From NCBI RefSeq assembly GCF_947495925.1, contig NZ_CANMAU010000003.1, positions 62,001-126,000 on the forward strand: a stretch of 64,000 bases of DNA. Reading direction: 5' to 3'. This document shows positions 26,319 through 35,624 of this stretch, piece by piece (position 1 is the stretch's first letter; every line of letters starts with the position of its first letter). The notes beneath the pieces are model-generated. The model worked only from the letters and a program-made list of their open reading frames with translations. It was not told the DNA's origin and did no database searches. The DNA is from an uncultured Algibacter sp. (GTDB taxonomy: Bacteria; Bacteroidota; Bacteroidia; Flavobacteriales; Flavobacteriaceae). The position numbers and the translations under genes were made by a program.

Positions 26319-27962
26319 ATGGTTTTAAGATATAATGTATTAGTGCTTTTTTTTCTTGTTTCTTTTTTAGGAAACGCGCAAGTTTGGAAAACGTATCCTT
26401 ATAACCCAACCACAAATCCTACCAGCGAAATAGCTTTTCCTTTAGATGAGGGAAGACATTCAAGTGAAGAGCTTGAATGGTGGTACGTTTCTGGTCATAT
26501 TACCACGAATTCCGATAAGGAATACAGTTTTATGCTTACTTATTTTTTTAGACCTACCTCAGTTTCAATTTTTAATTTTGATGGTTTTAGAATTTTAAAT
26601 ATTACCGATGAGTCTGACGGAACATTTTATCAAGACACAAAAGCTCTGAATTATACAACTCTATCTGAGACGGGTTTGAATATTGAGGCAAGTATATTTC
26701 CTAGTGGATCTGAGTTTTGGAGAAATAAGAAAGATAATGGAGACATGTCTATTCCTTTTGAATATGAGATAAGTGCCTCTAGTGCCGAAGTAAGTATAGC
26801 TTTTGATTTGGAAACCGTAAAGCGCCCATTGATTGTTGGGGGAGATGGTAAATTTAATCAAGGCGCATCTTCTTATACATACTATTATTCTCAAACAGAA
26901 AATAATGTTACTGGAAGTCTAACTTTGAATGGCTTAACTGAAACCATAACAGGAAAAGCTTGGATAGATAGACAATATGGAGATTTTAACCCTTTTACAG
27001 GTGAAGATTACGAATGGTTTAGTATAAAATTAGATAACGGAACAGATTTGAATTTGTGGAATATTTTTAATGCCAATAGAGAAATTCCAAACAATCTTAA
27101 TTATAAAATATTGTCTGCCTATGTTGATGAAAATCAAAATACCCAGTATACAGTTTCTGATTTTGAAATTGAAAGGTTAGAATACTTTTTCACTCCTGAT
27201 AATTTGAAGAGTTACTCCAAAAAATGGAGGTTAACATCAACTTCAAAGAATATTGATTTGTTGATTACAAGTAATTATGAAGCTTCAGAAGTAAATATTT
27301 CAGAACTGTCGTTTCGTTTCTTTGAAGGTGCAACAACAGTTACCGGTACTATTAATGGCGCATCTGTTAATGGTGTGGGATTCGCTGAATTATTACATAA
27401 TTATGAACATCCAGATGTTAGTTTAGTTGAACCTTCAGAAGGTGTTTATGATACAACAGCACCAATTACATGGACATTAAATAATCCAGACGACGGAAGA
27501 CCTATAAAATATGATTTAGAATACAGCATTGACAATAAAGCAACATTTTTGCCTATAAGTACTGGATTAACAAATACGTCGTATACATGGGATGGAGCGG
27601 CACTAAGCAATGGAGACAAAGTTTGGTTTAAAGTAAAAGCTTATTCTATTGATAATACTTTTAACAGTGAAATAGTGAGCTCATCTTCTTTTGATACCAC
27701 TCTAGGTTTAGCTAAATCGGTCCATTCTAATTTTAAAGTTTATCCAAACCCTGTAAAAAACAGGTTTACTCTAAGTTTTAACCAGCCAATTAATAATCGG
27801 GTTATGGAGATAATTTCATTAACAGGGCGAAAAGTTTATACGGAGGTATTGTCAAATTCACTTAAACAGGATGTTGATATTAATTTTCTGTCTAATGGTA
27901 TTTATTTCTTAAGATTAAATGGTCAAGGAATCAGTCAGACCATAAAATTAATAAAAGAGTAA
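26319..27962 (+). CDS. Secreted CrtC/AttH-like lipocalin with T9SS sorting tail
   Basis: A 547-residue exported protein. A signal peptide ends near FLGNAQ. Residues 25-370 match the CrtC N-terminal/AttH lipocalin group (hydroxyneurosporene synthase-like): SSEELEWWYVSGHITTNS near 48, KAWIDRQYGDFNPF, EWFSIKLDNGTDLNLWNIF. An Fn3-like module follows (about 370-460; VSLVEPSEGVYDTTAPITW). The last 75 residues are a type A T9SS tail: FKVYPNPVKNRFTLSF, GRKVYTEV and a final SQTIKLIKE. So it should be exported by T9SS to the surface or medium. Substrate unknown; a hydrophobic ester or terpenoid ligand is only family-based inference. Confidence 0.8.
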   Translation: MVLRYNVLVLFFLVSFLGNAQVWKTYPYNPTTNPTSEIAFPLDEGRHSSEELEWWYVSGHITTNSDKEYSFMLTYFFRPTSVSIFNFDGFRILNITDESDGTFYQDTKALNYTTLSETGLNIEASIFPSGSEFWRNKKDNGDMSIPFEYEISASSAEVSIAFDLETVKRPLIVGGDGKFNQGASSYTYYYSQTENNVTGSLTLNGLTETITGKAWIDRQYGDFNPFTGEDYEWFSIKLDNGTDLNLWNIFNANREIPNNLNYKILSAYVDENQNTQYTVSDFEIERLEYFFTPDNLKSYSKKWRLTSTSKNIDLLITSNYEASEVNISELSFRFFEGATTVTGTINGASVNGVGFAELLHNYEHPDVSLVEPSEGVYDTTAPITWTLNNPDDGRPIKYDLEYSIDNKATFLPISTGLTNTSYTWDGAALSNGDKVWFKVKAYSIDNTFNSEIVSSSSFDTTLGLAKSVHSNFKVYPNPVKNRFTLSFNQPINNRVMEIISLTGRKVYTEVLSNSLKQDVDINFLSNGIYFLRLNGQGISQTIKLIKE

Positions 27963-28057
27963 ATATTGAATTTTATTTGACCTGAAAATACGTTAATTAA
28001 TAATGGTTTAGATTAAAAATATATTTAATTTAGAGGAATAACTTTAAATTAAAATAT

Positions 28058-28603
28058 GTGAATACTGTTAATTTAGAACAACTAAAGTACCCCATAGGGC
28101 AATTTGAATGTCCTACTACTATTACTAAGCAACATATTGAAGAATGGATTACAGTTTTAGAACAGTTTCCCATCCGTTTTGAAGCTTTGGTTAAACATCT
28201 TGGTAAAGAGCAATTGGATACGCCTTACAGACCAGGCGGTTGGACCATACGTCAAGTAGTGCATCATGTTTCAGATAGTCATCATCATAGTTATACTAGA
28301 TTTAAGTGGGCATTAACCGAGGATAATCCACTTATTAAAGCTTATGACGAAAAACTGTGGGCAGAATTAAGTGATAGTAAATCGGCTCCAATTCAAATGT
28401 CAATAGAGCATTTAAAAGCTATTCACTATAAATTGGTTAATTTACTAAAGACCTTGTCTGCTGAAGATTTGAAAAAAAGTTTTATTCATCCCGAAACCAA
28501 TAATGAGGTATTATTAAGTTACAATGTTGGAAATTACGCTTGGCATAGTAATCATCACTACGCACATATTGAAAATTTAATGAAAAGAAAAGGTTGGCTC
28601 TAA
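28058..28603 (+). CDS. DinB/YfiT-type metal-dependent hydrolase
   Basis: A 181-residue four-helix-bundle protein of the DinB/YfiT superfamily, which includes bacillithiol transferases. The metal triad is visible: QVVHHVSDSHHHSY (His near 69) and NYAWHSNHHYAHI (two His near 161-165). PIGQFECPTTIT at the N-terminus is typical of YfiT. A role in thiol-dependent detoxification is possible since many Bacteroidota make bacillithiol. The start is GTG at 28058; an overlapping ATG two bases earlier is out of frame. The GNAT gene begins immediately at its stop. Confidence 0.85.
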   Translation: MNTVNLEQLKYPIGQFECPTTITKQHIEEWITVLEQFPIRFEALVKHLGKEQLDTPYRPGGWTIRQVVHHVSDSHHHSYTRFKWALTEDNPLIKAYDEKLWAELSDSKSAPIQMSIEHLKAIHYKLVNLLKTLSAEDLKKSFIHPETNNEVLLSYNVGNYAWHSNHHYAHIENLMKRKGWL

Positions 28604-29089
28604 ATGATTAGATTGGTAGAAGTAAATGATGCCGAGGCTTTATTAGATATTTATAATTATTATGTACTATATACTACAGCTACTTTTGATATTGAAGCAC
28701 TATCCATTGAAACCTTTAAGAATAAATTAAATCGGATAAATAAAGATTACCCTTTTATAGTATTTGAAGAAGATAATGAGATTTTAGGGTATGCTTACGG
28801 GAGTCGATTTAGACCAAAACCGGCATACAATTATGTTGCCGAATCCACAGTTTATGTAAAGCATAATGCTCACGGTAAAGGTATAGGATCTAAACTATAT
28901 GTTGAATTGATACGACTTCTAAAAAAGACTGATTTGCATACGGTATTGGGGGTATTAACCATTCCTAACGATGCTAGTATTAGACTGCATGAAAAATTGG
29001 GTTTTGAGCAGGTGGCTAATCTAAAAGAAGTGGGAATGAAGTTTGGTAAATGGCAAAATGTTGGCATTTGGCAACTGAAACTTCATTAG
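28604..29089 (+). CDS. GNAT family N-acetyltransferase (phosphinothricin acetyltransferase-like)
   Basis: A 161-residue GNAT enzyme. The opening IRLVEVNDAEALLDIYNYY and YTTATFDIEALSIETF closely follow the Pat/MnaT group that acetylates phosphinothricin or methionine derivatives. The acetyl-CoA pyrophosphate loop is HAHGKGIGSKLY-like (NAHGKGIGSKLYVEL), and SIRLHEKLGFEQVANL is the C-terminal signature. It directly abuts the YfiT gene, so they are probably coexpressed. The stop overlaps the convergent redoxin gene by four bases. The natural substrate cannot be told. Confidence 0.88.
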   Translation: MIRLVEVNDAEALLDIYNYYVLYTTATFDIEALSIETFKNKLNRINKDYPFIVFEEDNEILGYAYGSRFRPKPAYNYVAESTVYVKHNAHGKGIGSKLYVELIRLLKKTDLHTVLGVLTIPNDASIRLHEKLGFEQVANLKEVGMKFGKWQNVGIWQLKLH

Positions 29090-29643
29090 TTTTTCCATTT
29101 TATGTTACAACCTATACTTGGTTTTTGAGTGTTTTTATTAGTTCTTTCTTCAACCAAACAATCTAAAGCGTGTCTTAAATCTGATCCACTTAGAGGTATA
29201 CTATTTCCAGGTCGGGAATCATCAAGCTGTCCTCGGTAAGTTAATTTCAAATTTTTATCGAATACATAAAAATCTGGTGTACATGCCGCGTCATATGCCA
29301 CTGCCACGTCTTGATTTTTATCAAATAAATAGGGAAAAGGATATCCTTCCTTTTTGGCATGAATTTTCATGTTTCCTGGTGAATCTTGTGGATAATTTAT
29401 TTCGTCATTACTAGAAATCGCAATGAAGGAAATTCCTTTTTTCTTGTAGGTATTGCCAATTGAAATAATTTCGGAATTTACATGAATTACAAACGGACAG
29501 TGATTACAAATAAACATGATAACAGTACCTATCTCGCCTTTCAAATTAGTCAAGGTTAATAAATTATCACTTACCGTGTCTTTTAATTCAAAATAAGAAG
29601 CTTTTGTTCCTAGCGGAAGCATATTTGAAGGTGTTCTAGCCAT
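29086..29643 (-). CDS. Thioredoxin-like redoxin (AhpC/TSA superfamily)
   Basis: A 185-residue cytosolic thioredoxin-fold protein. FICNHCPFVIHVNSEI carries the C-x2-C pair (CNHC) of this redoxin group; DAACTPDFYVFDKNLKLTYR holds the cis-Pro (TPD) loop, and RGQLDDSRPGN follows. Proteins with CNHCPFV are widespread in Bacteroidota and are presumed thiol-disulfide or peroxide reductases. ATG at 29643 (MARTPSNML) is chosen over a TTG six codons earlier. It overlaps the GNAT gene tail-to-tail by 4 bp. Confidence 0.88.
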   Translation of the reverse strand: MARTPSNMLPLGTKASYFELKDTVSDNLLTLTNLKGEIGTVIMFICNHCPFVIHVNSEIISIGNTYKKKGISFIAISSNDEINYPQDSPGNMKIHAKKEGYPFPYLFDKNQDVAVAYDAACTPDFYVFDKNLKLTYRGQLDDSRPGNSIPLSGSDLRHALDCLVEERTNKNTQKPSIGCNIKWKN

Positions 29644-29689
29644 AATTGATTGTTTCCTCAAAGTTCGTGATAATTTGTATTTTTAGAAA

Positions 29690-30025
29690 ATGAAAGATAT
29701 AATTACTTTTGATGATTTTGTTAAGGTTGATCTGAGAGTGGGAACAATCATTGCCGTAGATGATTTTCCTGAAGCTAGAAGACCTGCTTATCAACTAACC
29801 ATTGACTTCGGAGATTTAGGAGTTAGGAAATCATCAGCACAAATTACAACATTATACAAGAAAGGAGATTTACTGGAAAGGCAGATCATAGCGGTAGTAA
29901 ATTTTCCTAAAAAACAAATCGCAAAGTATATGAGTGAATGCTTAATTTTAGGAGCTGTTCATGGAAACGATGTTGTGCTTTTAAATCTGGACAATAAGGT
30001 GATTAATGGAACTCCTGTAAATTAA
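29690..30025 (+). CDS. csaA: tRNA-binding protein CsaA
   Basis: A 111-residue EMAP-II-type OB-fold protein. ITFDDFVKVDLRVGTIIAV is the classic N-terminus (DxRVGxI), and KKQIAKYMSECLILGAVHG the C-terminal part (MSEVLILG-like). CsaA dimers bind tRNA and have been described as secretion-related chaperones in Bacillus; the role in Bacteroidota is unproven. It is followed after 3 bp by a transporter gene, forming a three-gene run with the acyltransferase. Confidence 0.92.
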   Translation: MKDIITFDDFVKVDLRVGTIIAVDDFPEARRPAYQLTIDFGDLGVRKSSAQITTLYKKGDLLERQIIAVVNFPKKQIAKYMSECLILGAVHGNDVVLLNLDNKVINGTPVN

Positions 30026-30028
30026 TTT

Positions 30029-30934
30029 ATGCAAGAACTAGATAGAGTTAAAATTAACTTTGATAGTAATGGTCTGTGGGTTTTAAACATTGCACTTGCG
30101 GTGGTTATGTTTGGAGTTGCACTGGGGATTACTCTTGATGACTTTAAGGTCTTGGTTAAACAACCTAAACTTTTATTAATAGGAGTTTTAAGTCAGTTTA
30201 TTTTACTGCCCTTAGTTACTTTTGTATTCGTTATTTTGGTTAATCCTCAACCCAGTATAGCTTTAGGTATGTTTATGGTGGCTGCATGTCCTGGAGGAAA
30301 TATTTCTAATTTCATGTCGCATTTAGCCAAGGGAAATACGGCATTATCTGTGAGTTTAACTGCCTTTGCTACATTTTTAGCTATATTTATGACACCTTTT
30401 AACTTTCGTTTGTATAGCGGTCTATATCAGCCAACAAATCAAATTTTAAAAGCTGTAGAGTTAGATTCCTTGGCTTTAATTAAGCTCGTAATTTTAATAT
30501 TAGGTGTGCCATTGGTATTAGGGATGTTATTTAGGTTTAAATTCCCGGAGTTAGCACAAAGGCTATCCAAGGTATTAAAGCCGCTATCAATTTTGGTGTT
30601 TGCCATTATTATAGTTATTGCGTTTTCAAAGAATATAGACGTTTTTAATAATTATATTCATCATGTCCTATTTTTAGGAGTATCTCATAATATTATAGCG
30701 ATTTTGCTAGGTCTCTTTATTGCAAAACTCTTTCGATTATCTTTTATAAATCAAAAGACATTGGCTTTGGAGACTGGTATTCAGAATTCTGGATTAGGTC
30801 TTCTGCTTATATTTACTTTTTTTAATGGTTTAGGAGGTATGGCTTTATTGGCCGCTTTTTGGGGTATCTGGCATATTATATCAGGCTTATTGCTAGCTCT
30901 GTTTTGGTCTAAACAAAAATCGACTCAAGTTTGA
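30029..30934 (+). CDS. Bile acid:sodium symporter (BASS) family transporter
   Basis: A 301-residue protein with about nine or ten membrane helices. Diagnostic stretches: ALGITLDDFKVLVKQPK in helix 2, MVAACPGGNISNFMSHLAKG (the sodium-site crossover region) and LALETGIQNSGLGLLL (the second crossover). Bacterial BASS proteins import organic anions with sodium, often pantoate or pyruvate-like compounds rather than bile acids. Substrate not predictable. It lies between csaA and the acyltransferase gene, whose TTG start overlaps its stop. Confidence 0.9.
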   Translation: MQELDRVKINFDSNGLWVLNIALAVVMFGVALGITLDDFKVLVKQPKLLLIGVLSQFILLPLVTFVFVILVNPQPSIALGMFMVAACPGGNISNFMSHLAKGNTALSVSLTAFATFLAIFMTPFNFRLYSGLYQPTNQILKAVELDSLALIKLVILILGVPLVLGMLFRFKFPELAQRLSKVLKPLSILVFAIIIVIAFSKNIDVFNNYIHHVLFLGVSHNIIAILLGLFIAKLFRLSFINQKTLALETGIQNSGLGLLLIFTFFNGLGGMALLAAFWGIWHIISGLLLALFWSKQKSTQV

Positions 30935-31962
30935 AAATTATTTGGTTAACATTTATGCGTTTGTATTTAAATACAGGTCTATTTTTTTACTTTAAAAAGA
31001 TTCAGGTTCATAATTTTGAGAATATTCCAAAGAACAAACCTTTATTGTTTTTAAGCAACCACCAAAACGCTCTGTTGGATGCGTTGGTAATAGCCACTAA
31101 ATGTGGACGGTTTTCATATTTTTTAACTAGAGCTGCTGTTTTTAATAAAAATATAATTGCTCGGTTTTTAAGGAGTATGCAAATGCTACCTGTCTATAGA
31201 ATTCGTGATGGCTATAGCAATTTAAGTAATAATACTGCCATTTTTAATGAGTGTGCAAAATTGTTACATAATAATAACGCTATAGTCATATTTCCCGAAG
31301 GAAATCATAATTTGAAACGAACTGTAAGACCTTTAAGCAAAGGATTTACCCGAATTATTTTTCAAACATTAGAAGAGCAACCTAAAACAGATTTACAACT
31401 ACAACCAGTGGGTTTAAATTTTGCAAATGCTACCAATTTTCCAGACTCTGCTGCAATTTATTTTGGTACTCCATTTTCTGCCAAAGATTTAGTTTTAAAA
31501 GATAAAAACGAAAGTGTTGTTGGCTTGAAAACTAAAGTACAGTCTGAAATTTCGATGCTAACAGCGGATGTACCATCATTGAATTATGATGACAATATTG
31601 AAAAGTTAAAGAATCTCAATGCTGATTTTTTAAATCCAAAGGCGGTAAATTCATGTATAGCTTCTAATTATACGCATTGTTCTTCACAGAAGAAACCAAA
31701 AAAGAATGGGATACAAAAGGTTTTTAAAGCTCTGTTTTTTTTTAATATGATACTACCTTATGTCGTTTGGAAATTTATACTTGCGCCTAAAGTTAAGGAG
31801 TTAGAGTTTTTGTCAACTTTTAGGTTTGCCGTGGCTATAACCTTATTTCCTCTTTATTTAGGAATATTAAGCACTATAATCATGTTATTTATCAGTCTTA
31901 AATTTGCGATGTTATATGTTCTGTTTGTTTCATTACTGGCGTTGGGGACCACCAAATTTTAG
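30931..31962 (+). CDS. PlsC-like 1-acyl-glycerol-3-phosphate acyltransferase
   Basis: A 343-residue membrane acyltransferase. LFLSNHQNALLDALVIA near residue 43 is the catalytic block; the spacing is His-x5-Asp rather than the usual His-x4-Asp, as seen in the NHxNALLD subfamily. AIVIFPEGNHNLKRTVRP is block III. Two or three helices close the C-terminus. It probably makes or remodels phosphatidic acid. The start is TTG overlapping the previous stop (TTGA); an ATG eight codons later would remove part of the membrane-surface helix. Confidence 0.85.
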   Translation: MKIIWLTFMRLYLNTGLFFYFKKIQVHNFENIPKNKPLLFLSNHQNALLDALVIATKCGRFSYFLTRAAVFNKNIIARFLRSMQMLPVYRIRDGYSNLSNNTAIFNECAKLLHNNNAIVIFPEGNHNLKRTVRPLSKGFTRIIFQTLEEQPKTDLQLQPVGLNFANATNFPDSAAIYFGTPFSAKDLVLKDKNESVVGLKTKVQSEISMLTADVPSLNYDDNIEKLKNLNADFLNPKAVNSCIASNYTHCSSQKKPKKNGIQKVFKALFFFNMILPYVVWKFILAPKVKELEFLSTFRFAVAITLFPLYLGILSTIIMLFISLKFAMLYVLFVSLLALGTTKF

Positions 31963-32038
31963 GAAATTTTTCCGGTTTATTATTAAGAGTTTATTTGCAT
32001 TAACAAGATATAGTTTCTAAATCGGGATAATTTGAAAT

Positions 32039-32067
32039 AAAAAAACCGCTACATCTTAATGCAGCGG
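32039..32067 (-). terminator. Rho-independent terminator of the PUR gene
   Basis: Stem CCGCT (32046-32050) with AGCGG (32063-32067), extended by CAT/ATG inside. On the minus strand the hairpin is followed by seven T (32045-32039). It lies 25 bases after the PUR stop codon. Confidence 0.75.
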
Positions 32068-32091
32068 CCTTTATATAAAATACAGTTTTAT

Positions 32092-32478
32092 TTAAATATC
32101 ATCAAAATCAATATCAGTAAAACTTTCTGGAGTTTTTATTTCTTCTTCTGTATTTTCAGAAGGTTTATCATTGTATTCCTTTTTAAAATCTTTTTGGTGA
32201 CGCTCGCTAATCACTTCATCTCCTTTTTCGCGAATAATATAGTCTGTCATTTCAGCTAAAATTTCTCTAAATTCAGAAAAATCTTCTTTATAAATGTAAA
32301 TTTTATGTTTTTTGTAATGAAATGAACCATCATCATTCGTGAATTTTTTACTCTCAGTAATGGTTAAGTAATAATCTTCCGCTTTAGTTGCTCTAACATC
32401 AAAAAAATAAGTGCGTCGTCCTGCTCTTAACACTTTTGAAAAAATTTCCTCTTTCTCCATCATACCGTTATTGTTCAT
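32092..32478 (-). CDS. PUR family DNA/RNA-binding protein (DUF3276)
   Basis: A 128-residue protein homologous to the PUR repeat of Pur-alpha. IFSKVLRAGRRTYFFDVRAT, then EDYYLTITESKKF and HKIYIYKEDFSEFREIL show the beta-sheet-plus-helix PUR repeat, which binds nucleic acid as a dimer. The Borrelia homologue represses transcription. A charged, low-complexity acidic tail (EEEIKTPESFTDIDFDDI) follows. Monocistronic: its own terminator downstream and a 149-bp gap upstream. Such proteins are near-universal in Bacteroidota; the targets are unknown. Confidence 0.9.
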   Translation of the reverse strand: MNNNGMMEKEEIFSKVLRAGRRTYFFDVRATKAEDYYLTITESKKFTNDDGSFHYKKHKIYIYKEDFSEFREILAEMTDYIIREKGDEVISERHQKDFKKEYNDKPSENTEEEIKTPESFTDIDFDDI

Positions 32479-32627
32479 AGTTCAGTTTAGATTTATACAA
32501 TTTGATTTGTGTACCAAAAATCCAAAAAAAACCGTAACTAAACAACAATTTACAAGGTTTCTTTTTGAAATATTGAGTTTTATTTAATCTTTAGCTTTCT
32601 AAAGCGGTATTTTGTAGAATGTTATAT

Positions 32628-34391
32628 CTATACCTCGCCAGAAGTAGATGCGCTTAATTGTTTTAAGTAAAGATGTTTGTAATAACCTTCAACATTAATC
32701 AAGCTGTCATGCGTCCCTTCTTGAACAATTTTACCGTCATCAAGAACAATTATTCTGTCTGCGTTTTTAGCAGAAGAGACTCTGTGACTTACAATAATGG
32801 ATGTTCGTCCTGCAGAAAGCTTATTGAGGTTTTTTAGTATTTTTTCCTCAGTTTCAGTGTCTACTGCAGATAAGCAGTCATCAAAAAGGAGGATTTTTGG
32901 AGATTTAATAATGGCTCGAGCAATAGATACACGTTGCTTTTGTCCACCAGAAAGTGTTATGCCCCGTTCTCCTAAAACCGTATCGTAGCCTTTATTAAAC
33001 TTCATAATGTTTTTATGTACCTGGGCGTTCTTCGCAGCATTAATCACATCTTCATCCGTAGCATCTTGATTCCCAAATTTGATATTTGTTTTTATGGAGT
33101 CAGAAAACAAAAAAGCATCTTGCGGTACGTAACCAATACTGTTTCTTAGTTCGGATAAATTAAGTTGATTGATTTCCGTGTTGTTTACTAGAATGGAGCC
33201 TTTATCAATATCATAAAGTCTGCCTATTAAGTCTAAAATCGTTGATTTTCCTGATCCCGTTTTACCTAAAATGGCTAAAGTTTCTCCTTGTTTAATTTGA
33301 AAACTAACGCCATGCAGCGCTTGAATATTGGTGTCATCATAAGTAAAGTAGACATCTTTAAAGGTAATATCGCCAGTTATTTCAGTATGCGTATTTACAT
33401 TGTTTTTAATTTCGGGTTCAATTTTTAAAAACTCATTAATGCGTTTTTGTGAAGCTTCTGCTTGCTGTACAATAGACGTAACCCAACCAACTGTCGCTAC
33501 AGGCCATGTTAGCATATTTACATAAATAATAAACTCTGCAATGGTTCCAATACTTTCAATTTCACCATTTATATACTGCATACCACCTACATAAATAACT
33601 AATAGATTACTAGCTCCAATAAGTAATATCATCATTGGAAAAAACCATGCTTGTACTTTTGTAAGGTCTATTTGTTTCTCTTTACTTTCTGCAGCTAGGG
33701 TTTTAAAGTTAGCAGAGGTTTGAGGTTCAATACCATAGGCTTTTATAACTGAAATACCACTAAAAGATTCTTGCGTAAAGGTAGAAAGTTTAGATAAGTA
33801 CTCCTGCACAATAGTACTGCGCTTATGTATTTCTTTACTTAATTTATAAATGATTACTGATAAAATGGGTAAAGGTAAAATAGTATAAAGGGTTAACTTA
33901 GGCGAAGCATTAATCATGTAGATAATAACAATAACAAAAAGGGCAATTGTATTAATACTATACATTATAGCCGGACCTGCATACATTCGAACTCTACCCA
34001 CATCTTCTGTGATTCTATTCATCAAATCACCGGTTCTATTTTTCTTATAGAAATTTAAACTAAGTTGTTGGTATTGCTCGTAAATCTCATTCTTTAAATC
34101 GAACTCTATGTAGCGCGAAACGTTAATGATAGTTTGGCGCATAAAAAAGGTTAAAATACCTCCAATTACCGCAGCGCCTATAATATATAAAATAACCTCT
34201 GTAAGTTCAGATTTAATAACAGCCTCAGAAACACCTCCTTTTAAATACTTTTCAATAACAACAAATATTTGTTTCACATATCTTGGCGTGTAAAGCAAAA
34301 AAATTCTAGCAACAATCGTAATGATTATACCTAGGATAAGATGTGTTTTATACTTAAAGAAATATTTATTTAAATGTTGTAATTCTTTCAT
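32628..34391 (-). CDS. MsbA-like ABC exporter (half transporter)
   Basis: A 587-residue half ABC transporter: six-helix membrane domain (residues 15-315) and a C-terminal ATPase. ATPase motifs are LAILGKTGSGKSTILDL (near 376), IGYVPQDAFLFSD, ITLSGGQKQRVSIARAI and Walker B KILLFDDCLSAVDTETEE near 503. The residue after the Walker B Asp is Asp instead of the catalytic Glu, a feature of degenerate sites. SIIVSHRVSSA supplies the switch His. It is divergent from nusB, as in many flavobacteria. Substrate (lipid or drug) not determinable. Confidence 0.9.
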   Translation of the reverse strand: MKELQHLNKYFFKYKTHLILGIIITIVARIFLLYTPRYVKQIFVVIEKYLKGGVSEAVIKSELTEVILYIIGAAVIGGILTFFMRQTIINVSRYIEFDLKNEIYEQYQQLSLNFYKKNRTGDLMNRITEDVGRVRMYAGPAIMYSINTIALFVIVIIYMINASPKLTLYTILPLPILSVIIYKLSKEIHKRSTIVQEYLSKLSTFTQESFSGISVIKAYGIEPQTSANFKTLAAESKEKQIDLTKVQAWFFPMMILLIGASNLLVIYVGGMQYINGEIESIGTIAEFIIYVNMLTWPVATVGWVTSIVQQAEASQKRINEFLKIEPEIKNNVNTHTEITGDITFKDVYFTYDDTNIQALHGVSFQIKQGETLAILGKTGSGKSTILDLIGRLYDIDKGSILVNNTEINQLNLSELRNSIGYVPQDAFLFSDSIKTNIKFGNQDATDEDVINAAKNAQVHKNIMKFNKGYDTVLGERGITLSGGQKQRVSIARAIIKSPKILLFDDCLSAVDTETEEKILKNLNKLSAGRTSIIVSHRVSSAKNADRIIVLDDGKIVQEGTHDSLINVEGYYKHLYLKQLSASTSGEV

Positions 34392-34536
34392 TAATAGGCT
34401 TACAAATAGAAGAGCAAATATAGGGTTTAAATGATAATAATATGAACCGAGATCTACAGCTATTTGTTAAATATAGCTTAAAAAAATAGTGGATAATAAA
34501 TTGTAATAATACTGCATGTTATTTTAAATATAGTAT

Positions 34537-34544
34537 TATTTTTG
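34537..34544 (+). promoter_or_regulatory. Candidate -7 element for nusB
   Basis: TATTTTTG followed by CGCC is an exact TAnnTTTG, 50 bases ahead of the nusB ATG. No TTG lies 19 bases upstream. Confidence 0.4.
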
Positions 34545-34594
34545 CGCCAATAAAAACATTGAAAATCTTCAATTTTTAATTAAAGTTCTTTGTA

Positions 34595-35542
34595 ATGATG
34601 TTAAGCAGACGACATATTCGCGTAAAAGTAATGCAAACTTTGTACGCTTTTAAAGGCAGTGAAAGTGATGATTTGGGTAAGGATCAAAAGTTTTTACTTT
34701 TTAGTATTGATAATATGTATAATTTGTATCTTTTATTAATTTCTTTATTGATAGAGGTTCAGAAAAGAGCTGAAAACGATTTACAAAAAAAACAAAAGAA
34801 ACATCTTGCCACTAAAGAAGATAAAGATCCAAACAGAAAGTTTGTAAGTAATCAATTATTAAAACTTTTAAAGGAAAACATTCAGTTACAAGATCAATTT
34901 AAATCTCATAATATTGCGAATTGGGAATTAGATAGTGAGTACGTTGATGTTATTTTTAAGGCCATCATATCAAGTGATTTGTATAAGGATTACATGAATA
35001 CTCGAGTGTCTGATTTCAAGGAGGATAAAGATTTTATAGTTGATATTTTTAAGGAAATTATAGCTCCAAATGATAAGCTTTATGATTATTTGGAAGATAA
35101 GAACTTAACTTGGTTAGACGATTTACCAACAGTTAATACAACCATTTTAAAGTTACTAAGAAAAGTAAAAACCACATCGCCAGAAAATTATTTTACTCCA
35201 AAATTATACAAGGATTCTGAAGATAAACAGTTCGCTATTGATTTATTTAGAAAAACGCTTTTAAATAGAACAGCGATAAATAGAGAGATAGAAGAAAAGA
35301 CTAAAAATTGGGATGCAGATCGAATCGCTAATGTAGATTATGTGCTTTTACAAATGGCTATTTGTGAAGTTAAAAACTTCTCGTCAATTCCTGTTAAGGT
35401 AACAATTAATGAGTATTTAGAAATATCTAAAGAGTACTCAACACCTAAGAGTAGCATTTTTATCAATGGAATATTGGATAAATTGGTTAAGGAATATGAA
35501 GCATCAGGTGAACTAAATAAGATTGGACGCGGGTTAATGTAA
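34595..35542 (+). CDS. nusB: Transcription antitermination factor NusB
   Basis: A 315-residue NusB, about twice the length of the E. coli protein, as usual in Bacteroidota. MLSRRHIRVKVMQTLYAFKG is the conserved arginine-rich N-terminus. The C-terminal NusB core includes NVDYVLLQMAICEVKNFSSI, KVTINEYLEISKEYSTPKS and FINGILDKLVKEY. The middle (residues 60-190) is a long, charged insertion containing KRAENDLQKKQKKHLATK. It acts with NusE and boxA in rRNA antitermination. It starts the nusB-DUF1573-yajC run. Confidence 0.93.
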   Translation: MMLSRRHIRVKVMQTLYAFKGSESDDLGKDQKFLLFSIDNMYNLYLLLISLLIEVQKRAENDLQKKQKKHLATKEDKDPNRKFVSNQLLKLLKENIQLQDQFKSHNIANWELDSEYVDVIFKAIISSDLYKDYMNTRVSDFKEDKDFIVDIFKEIIAPNDKLYDYLEDKNLTWLDDLPTVNTTILKLLRKVKTTSPENYFTPKLYKDSEDKQFAIDLFRKTLLNRTAINREIEEKTKNWDADRIANVDYVLLQMAICEVKNFSSIPVKVTINEYLEISKEYSTPKSSIFINGILDKLVKEYEASGELNKIGRGLM

Positions 35543-35624
35543 ATTTCTGTTAAGAACAACACAAAAATTTTAAGTACACTAAATAATTGTTATTTTTACG
35601 AACCAAAAAATAAAATTTACTATC

